From positions 1,187,932 through 1,251,931 of the forward strand of contig CP046179.1 of the NCBI GenBank assembly GCA_014075275.1: 64,000 nucleotides of DNA, written 5' to 3'. Position numbers and translations under genes: made by a program. The DNA comes from Boseongicola sp. (lineage in GTDB: Bacteria; Pseudomonadota; Alphaproteobacteria; Rhodobacterales; Rhodobacteraceae). The stretch's first letter is position 1, and each line of letters opens with the position of its first letter. The notes below the pieces were generated by a model. The model did not search any database, was not told the origin of the DNA, and worked only from the letters and a program-made list of their open reading frames with translations. Below, piece by piece: positions 55,383 through 64,000 of this stretch.

Positions 55383-55772
55383 ATGTCCGACCTATTCGCA
55401 AGCCTCACCGATCCTGAAAAACGGCATGAAGCCCGCGCCCTCGACGCCATTTTTCAGGACGTCACCGGCTGGAAACCGCGTGCCTGGGGCAAAATCATCG
55501 GCTACGGCCGCTACGCCTACACCTACGCCTCTGGCCGCAGCGGCGAATTCCTGGCCACCGGATTTTCCATGCGCGCCCGCGACATCTCGCTCCACATCCT
55601 GCCCGGGTATTCCGATTTCCCCGACATCGCCGCCCGCCTCGGCCCGCACAAACGTGGCAAAAGCTGCTGGTATCTGAAATCGCTGGACGGCGTTGATGAC
55701 GCCGCTCTGCGCGACCTGATCCGGGCGGGACTCGACGATCTGGCGACCCAATGGGACATTACCCCAACCTGA
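55383..55772 (+). CDS. DUF1801-domain protein
   Basis: The 129-residue protein has the DUF1801/YdhG-like fold pattern: DAIFQDVTGWKPRAWGKIIG, GYGRYAYTYASGRSGEFLAT, GFSMRARDISLHILPGYSDF, LGPHKRGKSCWYLKSLDGVD and LRDLIRAGLDDLA. Function unknown; the fold has been seen in a frataxin-like context but no Fe ligand is obvious. Followed by a double hairpin, convergent with the peptidase gene. Confidence 0.88.
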   Translation: MSDLFASLTDPEKRHEARALDAIFQDVTGWKPRAWGKIIGYGRYAYTYASGRSGEFLATGFSMRARDISLHILPGYSDFPDIAARLGPHKRGKSCWYLKSLDGVDDAALRDLIRAGLDDLATQWDITPT

Positions 55773-55835
55773 AAGCGCAAGAGCCAGGAGCGACCTACAC
55801 CATTATCGGCCCAAAAATATCCTCGCCGAAGGCAC

Positions 55836-55874
55836 GCGGAGGCACTCCGCGCCCGGATTTCGTGTCGAAATCCG
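55836..55874. terminator. Double hairpin between the convergent DUF1801 and M32 peptidase genes
   Basis: GCGGAG-GCA-CTCCGC (55836-55850) and CGGATTTCG-TGT-CGAAATCCG (55854-55874) are perfect stems three bases apart, with TTTTCTTT following at 55879. The TGT loop and ATTTC core recur in the other intergenic pairs of the window. A bidirectional terminator is likely. Confidence 0.7.
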
Positions 55875-55971
55875 TTACCTTTTCTTTAACGACACCTTAC
55901 CCCACCGCTCGGGTCCACCGACGTAATACCGACGTGAAACCGACGCGATACAGACAGGCCAATTGCCGCCG

Positions 55972-57444
55972 TCAAACCCCGTAAATCTCCCCGAATTTCG
56001 CATCGAGGTAGTCCAGCAATGGCGCCTCACTAGGGGCACCACCGATCGCCTGCGTCACCAAGTCTCGCGCCTCGAACACCCCACCATGGCGCTGAATTTT
56101 CTCACGTAACCAATGGGTTGCAGCCGAAGTATCACCCTTCGCGAAATCCCGATCCAAACCCGGAACATCCTTGCGCAAAGCACCGTGCAGACAGCCCGCA
56201 TAGACATTGCCCAGTGCATAGGTCGGGAAATACCCGAACAAGCCCTCCGACCAATGCACATCCTGCAAAACACCATTCGCCGGCTCATCCACTAACATCC
56301 CGAAATCACTTGAAAATCTCGCGTCCCAAGCCTCGGGAAGATCCGCAACTGCCAGATCTCCCGCCACCAGCGCCCGCTCCAGATCAAACCGCATCAAAAC
56401 ATGCAAATTGTAGTGCACTTCATCCGCTTCAGTGCGAATGAATCCCGGATCACAACTATTTGTTATTGCGTAAAATTCCTCTTCCGATGCAACACCGAAA
56501 TCCCCAAACGTATCCCGCATTTTGCCATAAACAAATCCCGTGAACGCCCGACTGCGCCCCAACTGGTTTTCATAGATGCGCGACTGGCTCTCATGCACCC
56601 CCATCGACACACCCTGACCTAGCGGCGTCAGAAGGTAGTCGCGGTCGATATTCTGTTCGTAACAGGCGTGCCCAACCTCATGAATTGTCGAATAAAAACA
56701 ATCAAATGGGTTCTTCGGATCGGTCCGGGTCGTGATCCGAACATCCAGACCGGACCCCGACGAAAACGGATGCACCGCCTCGTCGATCCGCCCGTGCTGG
56801 AAGTCATACCCAAACACCTCTGCCAAAGCCGTCGATATCTTCACCTGCAAGGCCAGATCGAACTCCCGGTTCAAGGGTTCAAATCGCCGATCGGCTCCCA
56901 ACACCCGGTCCCGCAAGTCAACCAGCCTTGGCCGCAACGCGGCAAACATCGCCTCCAGCTCGGCACCCGTCGCCCCCGGCTCATATTCTTGCAACAGGGC
57001 GTCATAGGCATCACCACCATCTGCCAATGCCGCCGCTTTCTCCCGCGCCAGTCCAAGAACGCCTTCAAGATGCTGGGCAAAATGATTGAAATCATTCGCT
57101 TTCCGCGCCTCAATCCAGGCGATGTGGCTTTTGGCACAGGCCTTCACCATGGCCGCCGAAAGCGCGGCTGGAACCTTTTGCGTGCGTTCATATTCACGCG
57201 TGATCAATGCAATCTGCCGCGCCTGAACAGACCCCTCCGGAGCCGCCATTGAAAGCCACTCACCAACCCGTGGATCGGTGCGACGCGCGTGCAAAACGCC
57301 ATCCATGGCGGCCATTTCCTCGGCCCGCTGGTCAGTCGCGCCCTTCGGCATGACCGCTTCCATGTCCCAACCCAAACGCCCCATCACTTCGCCCAAAGCA
57401 ATGGTCTGACGTTGAAACGCCATAAGCTCTTCATATGCAGACAT
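55972..57444 (-). CDS. Carboxypeptidase M32 (Taq-type metallocarboxypeptidase)
   Basis: The 490-residue zinc peptidase removes C-terminal residues from peptides. It has the HEVGH motif in STIHEVGHACYEQNIDRDYL, the downstream family motifs SQSRIYENQLGRSRAF, EADEVHYNLHVLMRFDLERA (Glu ligand), ALGNVYAGCLHGAL and ATHWLREKIQRHGGVFEARD. The frame is open to 57603, but ATG 57444 gives the usual start (MSAYEELMAF). It lies 3 bases after the ctaA stop on the same strand, so a two-gene transcript is possible. Confidence 0.94.
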   Translation of the reverse strand: MSAYEELMAFQRQTIALGEVMGRLGWDMEAVMPKGATDQRAEEMAAMDGVLHARRTDPRVGEWLSMAAPEGSVQARQIALITREYERTQKVPAALSAAMVKACAKSHIAWIEARKANDFNHFAQHLEGVLGLAREKAAALADGGDAYDALLQEYEPGATGAELEAMFAALRPRLVDLRDRVLGADRRFEPLNREFDLALQVKISTALAEVFGYDFQHGRIDEAVHPFSSGSGLDVRITTRTDPKNPFDCFYSTIHEVGHACYEQNIDRDYLLTPLGQGVSMGVHESQSRIYENQLGRSRAFTGFVYGKMRDTFGDFGVASEEEFYAITNSCDPGFIRTEADEVHYNLHVLMRFDLERALVAGDLAVADLPEAWDARFSSDFGMLVDEPANGVLQDVHWSEGLFGYFPTYALGNVYAGCLHGALRKDVPGLDRDFAKGDTSAATHWLREKIQRHGGVFEARDLVTQAIGGAPSEAPLLDYLDAKFGEIYGV

Positions 57445-57446
57445 AT

Positions 57447-58586
57447 TTACCCCCGAATTGATTGCGACAGCGGGTACTGCGCCAGGAACCGCGCGCGCAG
57501 GGTCACCACAAACAGCAACACCGCCCCAAGCTGGTGTAGTATAGCCAACTGCCAAGGCACGAAATAAAGCAAAGTGAGGACGCCCAAAACCAACTGAAAA
57601 CAAATCGCAGCCAAAACCACATTAAACGCAAACCGCGTTTGATCATTGCCAGACGCGCGCGACCGCCACCAAACAATACCGGTAAACAGGATTAAACCGT
57701 ATGCGGTCATCCGGTGCAGGAACTGAACAAAACCGGGGCTTTCAAAGAAATTGCGCCATGCGGGTTCCAAAAAGAACGCGCCCTCGGGGAAAAACTGACC
57801 ACCCATCAAAGGCCAGTCAGTGAAACTCAAGCCGGCGTCGATCCCGGCCACCAGTGCGCCAAGCAAAATCTGAACAAAGGTTAACCCGGCCAGCCACGCA
57901 CCAAGGCGCATCAGCCCCTGCTCGCCCCCCCGGCGCGCCTGAAGCAGATCAGCATCGCGCCGCCCCAAGTGAAAGACATACCAGGCGATCAGCCCCAGGA
58001 TGACAAACGCCAATCCCAGATGCACTGCCAGCCGGTATGACGCCACATCCAGCATCGTACCTTCCAACCCTGACGACACCATCCACCAGCCAATCGCACC
58101 CTGAAGCCCACCCAAAGCGCCCAATCCAACAAGCCGGCCGGTCCATCCGTTTGGGATCTGACTCCGTGCCAGAAAGTAGAAAAATCCAACCGCCCAGACC
58201 AAACCAATCACCCGACCCAACTGGCGATGGCCCCATTCCCACCAGTAGATTGTCTTGAATTCCGCAAGGGTCATCCCCTTGTTTTGCAACCGATATTCCG
58301 GGATTTCGCGATATTTGTCGAACTCGGCCTGCCACGCGGCCTCACTGGTCGGAGGCATCGCCCCCGTCACCGGCTTCCATTCAGTGATCGACAAACCGCT
58401 GTCGGTCAGCCGGGTCAATCCGCCCACCGCGATCATCACCACGACCAGCGCAAACAGCACCATCAGCCAGGCCCGGATCGCGCCCCGCGCACCCTTTTTG
58501 CCACTGTCGATCACCCCGCCTTTCGGGGCTTCGACCGGCTTGGTATTGCTGCCAACTTCTTCAAAGATGCTGCGCTTTTCACTCAT
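57447..58586 (-). CDS. ctaA: Heme A synthase (Cox15/CtaA)
   Basis: Oxidises heme O to heme A for aa3-type oxidases. The 379-residue protein has a cytoplasmic N-terminus then about eight helices, with conserved His residues in WWEWGHRQLGRVIG, AVHLGLAFVILG, FLHRMTAYG and AILHQLGAVLLF, in two pseudo-repeats. The start is ATG 58586; an ATG at 58589 adds one Met. Its cytochrome c oxidase partners are not in this window. Confidence 0.95.
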   Translation of the reverse strand: MSEKRSIFEEVGSNTKPVEAPKGGVIDSGKKGARGAIRAWLMVLFALVVVMIAVGGLTRLTDSGLSITEWKPVTGAMPPTSEAAWQAEFDKYREIPEYRLQNKGMTLAEFKTIYWWEWGHRQLGRVIGLVWAVGFFYFLARSQIPNGWTGRLVGLGALGGLQGAIGWWMVSSGLEGTMLDVASYRLAVHLGLAFVILGLIAWYVFHLGRRDADLLQARRGGEQGLMRLGAWLAGLTFVQILLGALVAGIDAGLSFTDWPLMGGQFFPEGAFFLEPAWRNFFESPGFVQFLHRMTAYGLILFTGIVWWRSRASGNDQTRFAFNVVLAAICFQLVLGVLTLLYFVPWQLAILHQLGAVLLFVVTLRARFLAQYPLSQSIRG

Positions 58587-58640
58587 CACCTGCTCCTCGT
58601 GATTGCGCGAAATGTAGGCCCCGCCACGATGCGCGTCCAG

Positions 58641-59375
58641 TCACTGCCCGCGCTCTTTCCAGCGGACCATCTGACGCAGCACCCCATGCAAAAGCTGCAC
58701 ATCCGCCCGCGTCATCGGCATCCGCGACCACATGTTTCGCATCGTCCGCTTCATGCCCTCGGCCTTGGCTTCAGGGTAGTAAAACCCCGCCACGGACAAC
58801 CGATCCTCATAGTGATCCGCAAGCTTCTCAACCTCAATCTGACTGGCCATTTCAGTGCCTGCCAACTCCAGATACTCACCTTCAACCGCCTTGGCCTGAC
58901 GCTGCCACTCGTAGGCTGTCAGCAACACGCATTGAGCAAGATTTAGCGAAGGAAATTCGGGGTTTACCGGAACCGAGATCAGGGCATTCGCCCGCGAAAT
59001 ATCCTCGTTCTCCAACCCTGCCCGCTCAGGCCCAAACATCACCGCCACGCTTTCACCCGCCGACATCCGCGCCCGTGCATCCGCCATTGCAGCCTCAGGC
59101 GTGAACACCGGTTTCGTCAGATCACGTTGACGCGCCGTCGTCGCATAAACAAACGTGCGATCCCCGATCGCCGACGGTAGATCATCATGCAGTTGCGCCT
59201 CGTCCAGTAACCGCCCGGCCCCACTGGCCATGGCCACCGCCTTCTGGTTCGGCCAGCCATCGCGCGGTGCCACAATCCGCATCCGGTCCAACCCGAAATT
59301 CCACATCGCCCGCGCCGCCGCACCGATGTTTTCGCCCATCTGCGGACGAACAAGGACAAAGACAGGTTGGTTCAT
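58641..59375 (-). CDS. tRNA/rRNA 2'-O-methyltransferase, TrmJ/SpoU-like
   Basis: The 244-residue SPOUT enzyme starts MNQPVFVLVRPQMGENIGAA and has the SpoU motifs NIGAAARAMWNFGL, VMFGPERAGLENEDISRA and the SAM-knot motif SLNLAQCVLLTAYEW. TrmJ methylates nucleotide 32 of several tRNAs; assignment to TrmJ over other SPOUT members is by pattern. ATG 59375 fits the family. Divergent from the TfoX-N gene. Confidence 0.9.
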   Translation of the reverse strand: MNQPVFVLVRPQMGENIGAAARAMWNFGLDRMRIVAPRDGWPNQKAVAMASGAGRLLDEAQLHDDLPSAIGDRTFVYATTARQRDLTKPVFTPEAAMADARARMSAGESVAVMFGPERAGLENEDISRANALISVPVNPEFPSLNLAQCVLLTAYEWQRQAKAVEGEYLELAGTEMASQIEVEKLADHYEDRLSVAGFYYPEAKAEGMKRTMRNMWSRMPMTRADVQLLHGVLRQMVRWKERGQ

Positions 59376-59449
59376 GTATGCTGCACCCAATTGGATCGCC
59401 GGTGGGTTTAGGTTCCGAAGGGCGAAAGCACAAGGGAGGGCAAGGGAAT

Positions 59450-59779
59450 ATGGCCTATGACGAAGGACTGGCCGAGCTGATGCGCGGCGATCTGGCTGAC
59501 ATTAGCGGGATCAGCGAAAAGAAAATGTTCGGCGGCCTTTGTTTCCTGCTGCACGGCAATATGATCTGCGGCGTCCACAAGGGCGGCGGCATGGCCCGCA
59601 TCGGCAAATCGCGGCAGGATGCAGCACTGGCCATCGAGGGCACCGCACCATTGTCCTTCACTGGACGGCCCATGGGCGGAATGGTCGATATTGACGAGGA
59701 CTTGCTGGCTGACGACGCCCGCCGTGGCCAGATCATCGCGCTTGCCATGGAAAACGCACGCTCCCTTCCCCCCAAGTGA
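59450..59779 (+). CDS. TfoX/Sxy N-terminal-domain protein
   Basis: The 109-residue protein has the TfoX_N pattern: LAELMRGDLADISGISEKKM, FGGLCFLLHGNMICGV, MARIGKSRQDAALAIEGTAP and FTGRPMGGMVDIDEDLLADD. The C-terminal Sxy domain is missing, as in many alphaproteobacterial small TfoX-N proteins. In gamma-proteobacteria TfoX regulates competence; a role here is not known. Purine-rich AAGGGA precedes the ATG. Confidence 0.87.
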   Translation: MAYDEGLAELMRGDLADISGISEKKMFGGLCFLLHGNMICGVHKGGGMARIGKSRQDAALAIEGTAPLSFTGRPMGGMVDIDEDLLADDARRGQIIALAMENARSLPPK

Positions 59780-59824
59780 TCCTCGCGCTATAGGCGGCAG
59801 AAGGTTTTGTAACGGAACAACAAA

Positions 59825-60445
59825 ATGGCTGACGCCGAGCGCCCCCAGATTTACCTGATCTCACCGCCCGAGTTCGAACTGTCGTCCTTCCCGACGCAGT
59901 TGGCCGAAGTTCTGGACGCGCACGAGGTCGCGTGCATCCGCCTGGCCCTGTCCACCCGTGACGAAGATCGCCTGTCTCGCGCGGCAGACGCCTTACGCGA
60001 AGTGGCCCACGCCCGCGACGTGGCCATCGTCATCGACAGCCATGTCGGGTTGGCCGAGCGGCTGGGCCTTGATGGTGTGCATTTGACCGACGGCGCACGT
60101 TCGGTCCGCAAAGTGCGCAAGACCCTTGGCGCAGACGCCATTGTCGGCGCGTTCTGCGCAACCTCCCGACACGACGGTATGACCGCAGCCGAAAGCGGGG
60201 CAGACTATATCTCGTTCGGCCCTATTGGCGCGACAGCCCTCGGCGATGGCACTGTCGTCGACCCCGAGATATTCACCTGGTGGTCCGAAGTGATCGAAGT
60301 GCCGGTTGTGGCTGAAGGTGCTTTGAATGCTGAGAATATCGCTGAACTTGCCCCTGTCGCAGACTTCTTCGCAATTGGGGACGAGATTTGGGCCTCTGAA
60401 AGCTCCGCACAAGCGCTTTCAGACCTGATCGCCGCCATGAGCTAG
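59825..60445 (+). CDS. ThiE-like thiamine phosphate synthase paralog
   Basis: The 206-residue TIM-barrel protein keeps the ThiE frame: IYLISPPEFE, IRLALSTRDEDRLSRAADAL, VAIVIDSHVGLAERLGLDGV, HLTDGARSVRKVRKTLGADA, IVGAFCATSRHDGMTAAESG, ADYISFGPIGATA and VPVVAEGALNAENIAELA. Key ThiE residues appear altered (VAEGAL in place of IGGI, no PxxxT/K-rich loop), so it is probably a paralog of the TenI/ThiE type. It is convergent with olsA; no thi genes are adjacent. Confidence 0.8.
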   Translation: MADAERPQIYLISPPEFELSSFPTQLAEVLDAHEVACIRLALSTRDEDRLSRAADALREVAHARDVAIVIDSHVGLAERLGLDGVHLTDGARSVRKVRKTLGADAIVGAFCATSRHDGMTAAESGADYISFGPIGATALGDGTVVDPEIFTWWSEVIEVPVVAEGALNAENIAELAPVADFFAIGDEIWASESSAQALSDLIAAMS

Positions 60446-61281
60446 GCTTCGGTGCCGTCGTCCGTATACGCGCCGCTCACGGCTTCTCCTGCCTCTTTGG
60501 CCAACGCCTTGCGGTCCGCAAACTCAGCGATCCGCAAAGGCCTGTGCCAGATCAATTCGACACCGCCCTGCCTCCGCGCTGCCAGCACTTTCAGCAGATG
60601 CGGCGCAAAATCCATATCGCCCCACCAGCCGTAAAACCGATCCTCCTCGCCTTCCGGGGCCTGATAGCGCACGGTCACGGGCTGAACCCACAAATTGTCC
60701 CGCAGCCTTTCAGCGAAGAACGCCGCGAACAGCGTTGGTTTAAAGGGCAACACTTGCCGCCCGTCGGTCGATGTCCCTTCGGGAAAAAACAGCAGCCGAT
60801 GCCCTGCCCCAAGCCGATCTTCGAAAACCCGCTTCTGCGCCCCGGCGTCCCGCGCTGACCGCCGGATGAAGACCGTCCCCGTCGCCCGCGCTAGCCAGCC
60901 AATGCCGGGCCAAGCTGCAACTTCGGACTTCGCTACAAAATAGACCCTGTCGGTCGCATTCAACACGAAAATATCCATCCAGGAAGAATGGTTAGACACC
61001 ACCGCGCCGGGATGCGCCATTGACACACCATGGCTCTGATACTGCATTCCAAAGACGCGAAACGCTGTGCGGCACACGAATTGTGTAATAAACGGCGTCC
61101 ACGGTCGCCGGATCCCAAAAAAGGGCCTTTCGATCAGCCGCACAAAAAGCAAAACCGCCAGCCCGCCAAAGGTTACCGCTACGAATATCGATCCACGCAG
61201 CAGCACTAGTAGCCACCCCAGAGCCCCGATCCGCACCCGCGATGCTGCCTCGTCAGACTCCCAGGTCGGATCTCGCGTCAT
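60442..61281 (-). CDS. olsA: Lyso-ornithine lipid acyltransferase (PlsC family)
   Basis: Second step of ornithine lipid synthesis: adds an acyl chain to lyso-ornithine lipid. The 279-residue protein has an N-terminal membrane segment (ALGWLLVLLRGSIFVAVTFG), the catalytic NHSSWMDIFVLN motif (HxxxxD) and FFPEGTSTDGRQVLPFKPT. PlsC-type enzymes also make phosphatidic acid. The OlsA call rests on the coupled olsB upstream (TGATG overlap at 61281) and on the family context. Confidence 0.85.
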   Translation of the reverse strand: MTRDPTWESDEAASRVRIGALGWLLVLLRGSIFVAVTFGGLAVLLFVRLIERPFFGIRRPWTPFITQFVCRTAFRVFGMQYQSHGVSMAHPGAVVSNHSSWMDIFVLNATDRVYFVAKSEVAAWPGIGWLARATGTVFIRRSARDAGAQKRVFEDRLGAGHRLLFFPEGTSTDGRQVLPFKPTLFAAFFAERLRDNLWVQPVTVRYQAPEGEEDRFYGWWGDMDFAPHLLKVLAARRQGGVELIWHRPLRIAEFADRKALAKEAGEAVSGAYTDDGTEA

Positions 61282-62054
61282 CAGCGCGCGTTCCGGTAAA
61301 CGTCTGCCGCCCGTTCGTTCAATTGTTCTGTATCCAGGATCAAGCAAACGTCGATGGTGTTGAACTCGCGATCCACATAAGCCCCGTCGCCCACCGTCCC
61401 ACCCAGACGCAAATAGGCCTTAATCAGCGCGGGCACGGCCTTCATTGCCGCCACTCTATCAATATCGTCCAACGGCATCAGATTCATCGACTGAAAAACT
61501 TTGGCGTGCGCTTTTGCACGCAGCTCGGGCGGTGCCAGATGCTTGTGATGCAACAATGAAAGCGATGGCGCCACGGCATCAACGTCCGTTCCATGAAAGC
61601 TCGCAACGCCGAACAGCACATCAATATCATGGTCATTCACATAATCTGACAACGCATTCCAAAGGTGATACATCGCCATGCCTCCACGGAAATCCGCATG
61701 CAGGCAAGACCGCCCTAACTCCAACAAGCGTCGTCCGGATGCCCGCAAAGGCGCGATGTCATACTCATCCTCAGAATAAAACCGGCCCAACTTGGACGCT
61801 GTCTCGCCGTCCAAAAGTCGATAAACTCCGACGACGTGATCCAATGCTTCAGCGTCGCGACGGCTATCAACCAGAATCAAATGATCGTAGTGCGGATCGA
61901 ATTGATCCCTCTCAAAGCGACTTTCGTGATCAACCAGGGGCCCATCACCCCCAAGTTCTTCAATGAAAACCTTATAGCGCAGCCGCTCGGCGGCACGCAG
62001 ATCCTGATCGCTGGTCGCAATCCTCGTTGAAAAGAAACTTCTGTCGCGGTCCAT
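61281..62054 (-). CDS. olsB: L-ornithine N-alpha-acyltransferase (GNAT family)
   Basis: First step of ornithine lipid synthesis, joining a 3-hydroxyacyl chain to ornithine. The 257-residue protein has the OlsB/PEP-CTERM-type GNAT pattern (RYKVFIEELGGDGPLVDHES, FDPHYDHLILVDSRRDAEAL, VVGVYRLLDGETASKLGRFY and LLELGRSCLHADFRGGMAMY), and ends with FNTIDVCLILDTEQLNE. It overlaps olsA, giving an olsB-olsA operon. Ornithine lipids are a hallmark of this bacterial group. Confidence 0.88.
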   Translation of the reverse strand: MDRDRSFFSTRIATSDQDLRAAERLRYKVFIEELGGDGPLVDHESRFERDQFDPHYDHLILVDSRRDAEALDHVVGVYRLLDGETASKLGRFYSEDEYDIAPLRASGRRLLELGRSCLHADFRGGMAMYHLWNALSDYVNDHDIDVLFGVASFHGTDVDAVAPSLSLLHHKHLAPPELRAKAHAKVFQSMNLMPLDDIDRVAAMKAVPALIKAYLRLGGTVGDGAYVDREFNTIDVCLILDTEQLNERAADVYRNAR

Positions 62055-62174
62055 TTAGGCCCTTGGTCCAGCGGGTCCCTGCCTTCTAAAACCAGTGTCG
62101 CGCCAATGCAATCCTATGACACCATAGCGTTTATAATAGTCATTGATTACACGTTTAAGTTGCGTTACACATCA

Positions 62175-62363
62175 TTAACTATGACTGTCGTAAACAGGAA
62201 TTAGTTGAATTTTTTGTCCGTCTATAACCACTTTTCCTGTCTCGGGAAAATTCACGGTTACGCGGCCCTGAATATTGGATTGCACCTGACCAACTCCCCA
62301 TTCCGGGCAGTCGGGGTGACGAACCAGCATTCCGGGCTCAAGAAGTGAGGTAAGATCAGACAT
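62175..62363 (-). CDS. DUF3553-domain small protein
   Basis: From ATG 62363 the 62-residue protein reads MSDLTSLLEPGMLVRHPDCP and then EWGVGQVQSNIQGRVTVNFP, GKVVIDGQKIQLIPVY. This is the short DUF3553 fold (a beta-barrel-like domain), found alone in alphaproteobacteria and fused to helicases such as UvrD elsewhere. The upstream open frame is not needed. Function unknown. Divergent from chpT with 37 bases between. Confidence 0.82.
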   Translation of the reverse strand: MSDLTSLLEPGMLVRHPDCPEWGVGQVQSNIQGRVTVNFPETGKVVIDGQKIQLIPVYDSHS

Positions 62364-62400
62364 ATGACGACTTCCAAGATGACGACGAAAGGCGCGAACG

Positions 62401-62994
62401 ATGGATGACAACCAGTTAAATGCGTTGATCGGTTCGCGCATATGCCATGACCTTATCAGCCCCATCGGTGCAATTGGCAATGGCGTTGAATTGCTGTCCA
62501 TGTCCGGTTTTGGCGCTGCACCCGAAATTGCTCTGATTTCCGAAAGTGTTGAAAACGCGAATGCAAAGATCAGATTTTTCCGTATCGCTTTTGGCGCCGC
62601 CATGCCTGGAACAGCGGTTTCGACCGGTGAACTTCATTCGGTGTTGCGGGATATGTATCGCGGATCACGCATTCGCGTGAATTGGAAGATCGACGAAGGT
62701 CTGCCACGCAACGAAGTCAAACTCGCCTTCCTATTGCTACAATGTATCGAGAACGCCCTGCCATGGGGCGGAGAAATCACGGTCATTCGTCAAAGTGGGC
62801 AATGGCGTATCGAAGCACATGCCGAAAAGTTAAAACACGACCCCGAACTTTGGGATATCGTCACCAAAGGCAAATTGGAAAGCAGCGTCGCAGCATCCGA
62901 AGTGCACTTTGCGCTCGTCCCGATCGCCATGCGCGACTCTGAACGTCAGATCGCGGCATTTCTAGGAGATACGCAGATTTCCCTTAGCTTCTGA
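62401..62994 (+). CDS. chpT: Histidine phosphotransferase ChpT
   Basis: Phosphorelay protein that passes phosphate from CckA to CtrA and CpdR. The 197-residue protein has the DHp-like helix [20 protein letters not shown] with the phospho-accepting His near residue 16 (CHD) and GVELLSMSG, then a degenerate ATPase-like C-terminal domain ([19 protein letters not shown]). In Rhodobacteraceae it controls motility and gene-transfer-agent genes. It is convergent with proA, whose 3' end overlaps by 11 bases. Confidence 0.9.
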   Translation: MDDNQLNALIGSRICHDLISPIGAIGNGVELLSMSGFGAAPEIALISESVENANAKIRFFRIAFGAAMPGTAVSTGELHSVLRDMYRGSRIRVNWKIDEGLPRNEVKLAFLLLQCIENALPWGGEITVIRQSGQWRIEAHAEKLKHDPELWDIVTKGKLESSVAASEVHFALVPIAMRDSERQIAAFLGDTQISLSF

Positions 62995-64000
62995 TCGTTC
63001 CGTCGCCGACAACAAGATATTTGAAACTAGTCAGCTGCGCCGCCCCAACCGGGCCGCGTGCGTGCATCTTGCCAGTAGCAATGCCAATCTCTGCTCCCAT
63101 GCCGAACTCGCCACCATCGGCAAACTGTGTCGAGGCATTTCGCATCAATATTGCGCTATCCAGATTGGAAAAAAACTGCGCCGCCGCGCCGTCGTCTTCG
63201 GTGATGATGGCATCGGTGTGATCTGATCCAAACTCACGGATATGACTGATCGCTTCGTCAATGTTATCAACAACTTTGGCGGCAATCTTCATATCAAGAT
63301 ATTCATGCCCCCAATCTTGCTCGCCGGCTGCCGCAACACCATCGATGGATTGAACAGTGACGTCGCCCATCACTTCGACTCCAGCGTCCAACAATGATTT
63401 GACGACACCTTGGCCGACAGTCTGGAAGACGTCACGGTGGATCAAAAGACACTCGGCGGCGCCGCAAATTCCAGTGCGGCGCGTCTTTGCATTCAACACT
63501 ACCTTCAGCGCCTTTTCAGGATCGGCCTCGGCATCAAGGTAAATGTGAACAATGCCTTCAAGATGGGCAAAAACAGGCACACGCGCTTCGCGCTGAACCA
63601 GCCCAACCAGACCCTTCCCGCCCCGGGGGACAATCACATCAATATAGTCCGTCATCGTTAGCATTTCGCTGACAGCGGCGCGGTCTCGTGTCGGCACCAG
63701 TTGAATGGCTTCCTCAGGTAGGCCAGCGCTGCGCAACCCTTCAACCAGACAAGCGTGGATCGCTCCCGAAGAATGAAAACTCTCGGATCCGCCCCGCAAA
63801 ATCACCGCATTCCCGGCCTTTAAGCATAGCGCGCCAGCATCAGCCGTCACATTGGGTCGACTTTCATAAATTACGCCAATGACACCCAGAGGGGTTCGGA
63901 CTCTTTGGATGTGCAAACCACTTGGCCGGTCCCATTCTTCAGTAATCTGGCCAACAGGATCATCCTGCGCTGCAACAGCACGCAGTCCGTCGCAGATTCC
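62984..64000 (-). CDS. proA: Gamma-glutamyl phosphate reductase (partial, N-terminus outside window)
   Basis: Second step of proline synthesis. The minus strand is open from the window edge ([20 protein letters not shown]) to 62984. It carries the catalytic-Cys region [80 protein letters not shown] and [20 protein letters not shown]. About 338 residues of the usual 415-420 are present. The last 11 bases overlap the end of chpT. Confidence 0.95.
   Translation of the reverse strand, partial: GICDGLRAVAAQDDPVGQITEEWDRPSGLHIQRVRTPLGVIGVIYESRPNVTADAGALCLKAGNAVILRGGSESFHSSGAIHACLVEGLRSAGLPEEAIQLVPTRDRAAVSEMLTMTDYIDVIVPRGGKGLVGLVQREARVPVFAHLEGIVHIYLDAEADPEKALKVVLNAKTRRTGICGAAECLLIHRDVFQTVGQGVVKSLLDAGVEVMGDVTVQSIDGVAAAGEQDWGHEYLDMKIAAKVVDNIDEAISHIREFGSDHTDAIITEDDGAAAQFFSNLDSAILMRNASTQFADGGEFGMGAEIGIATGKMHARGPVGAAQLTSFKYLVVGDGTIRS

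Noticed and set aside
1-64000. CRISPR arrays, tRNA or rRNA genes, transposases, prophage genes, toxin-antitoxin or restriction systems
   Set aside because: No regularly spaced direct repeats, cloverleaf-like segments or recognisable mobile or defence proteins were seen; weak or divergent RNAs could be missed without a covariance search.

Overview
The window is a stretch of bacterial chromosome from an alphaproteobacterium of the family Rhodobacteraceae, most likely the Roseobacter group. I base this on gene content and order, not on a database search. Evidence includes a complex I (nuo) operon with many interspersed accessory frames running on into birA-coaX-rnj, DUF5333 and DUF5337 proteins inside that operon, a tatABC cluster next to a DUF815 ATPase, an OlsB/OlsA pair, a ChpT-type phosphotransferase and family-typical intergenic hairpin elements. 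No rRNA, tRNA, CRISPR array, phage or transposase was recognised.

Layout. Positions 1-2000 hold tatABC and the start of a DUF815 ATPase (minus strand). Positions 2100-3250 hold a small alpha/beta-barrel protein and a WYL regulator behind a strong inverted repeat. Positions 3336-8620 form an accessory block: an orphan iron/polyamine-type ABC ATPase, a broken sodium:solute symporter, three paralogous surface-lipoprotein-like genes and an SDR oxidoreductase. Positions 8736-13772 carry an NTF2-like protein, prfC, a tandem pair of small exported proteins (the first cut by an amber codon), an AT-rich intergenic region with two perfect DnaA boxes, and a DEAD-box helicase.

Positions 14053-41475 are essentially one minus-strand transcription unit about 27 kb long. 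It holds all 14 complex I genes in the order nuoA, B, C, D, E, F, G, H, I, J, K, L, M, N, followed by birA, coaX, rnj and gph. Between the nuo genes are about 15 extra frames: small membrane proteins, zinc-ribbon proteins, two DUF3291 proteins, DUF5333, DUF5337, DUF4259, a CMD-family protein, lipoproteins, a frameshifted sulfotransferase, and a helix-hairpin-helix module that occurs both as a NuoE extension and in the neighbouring gene. Many boundaries are ATGA or TGATG overlaps, which points to translational coupling.

Positions 41544-64000 are a mix of housekeeping and accessory genes: EcsC-like, a second Gph-like HAD phosphatase, glmU-glmS, a PPOX-fold protein and AlkD-like protein, moaA, a divergent TetR/metallo-hydrolase pair with a shared palindromic promoter region, a universal stress protein behind a perfect FNR box, an amber-interrupted alpha/beta hydrolase, a DsbA-fold isomerase, prs, an M32 carboxypeptidase, heme A synthase (ctaA), a TrmJ-like methyltransferase, TfoX-N and ThiE-like proteins, olsA-olsB, a DUF3553 protein, chpT and partial proA.

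I did not find a clearly new multi-gene system. The most unusual signals are: an SDR gene whose only Shine-Dalgarno sequence lies inside the upstream gene's terminator stem; four interrupted genes, two of them by TAG at a probable aromatic codon; the duplicated HHH module in the nuo operon; the three-paralog lipoprotein cluster; and recurrent paired or tripled hairpins between genes.
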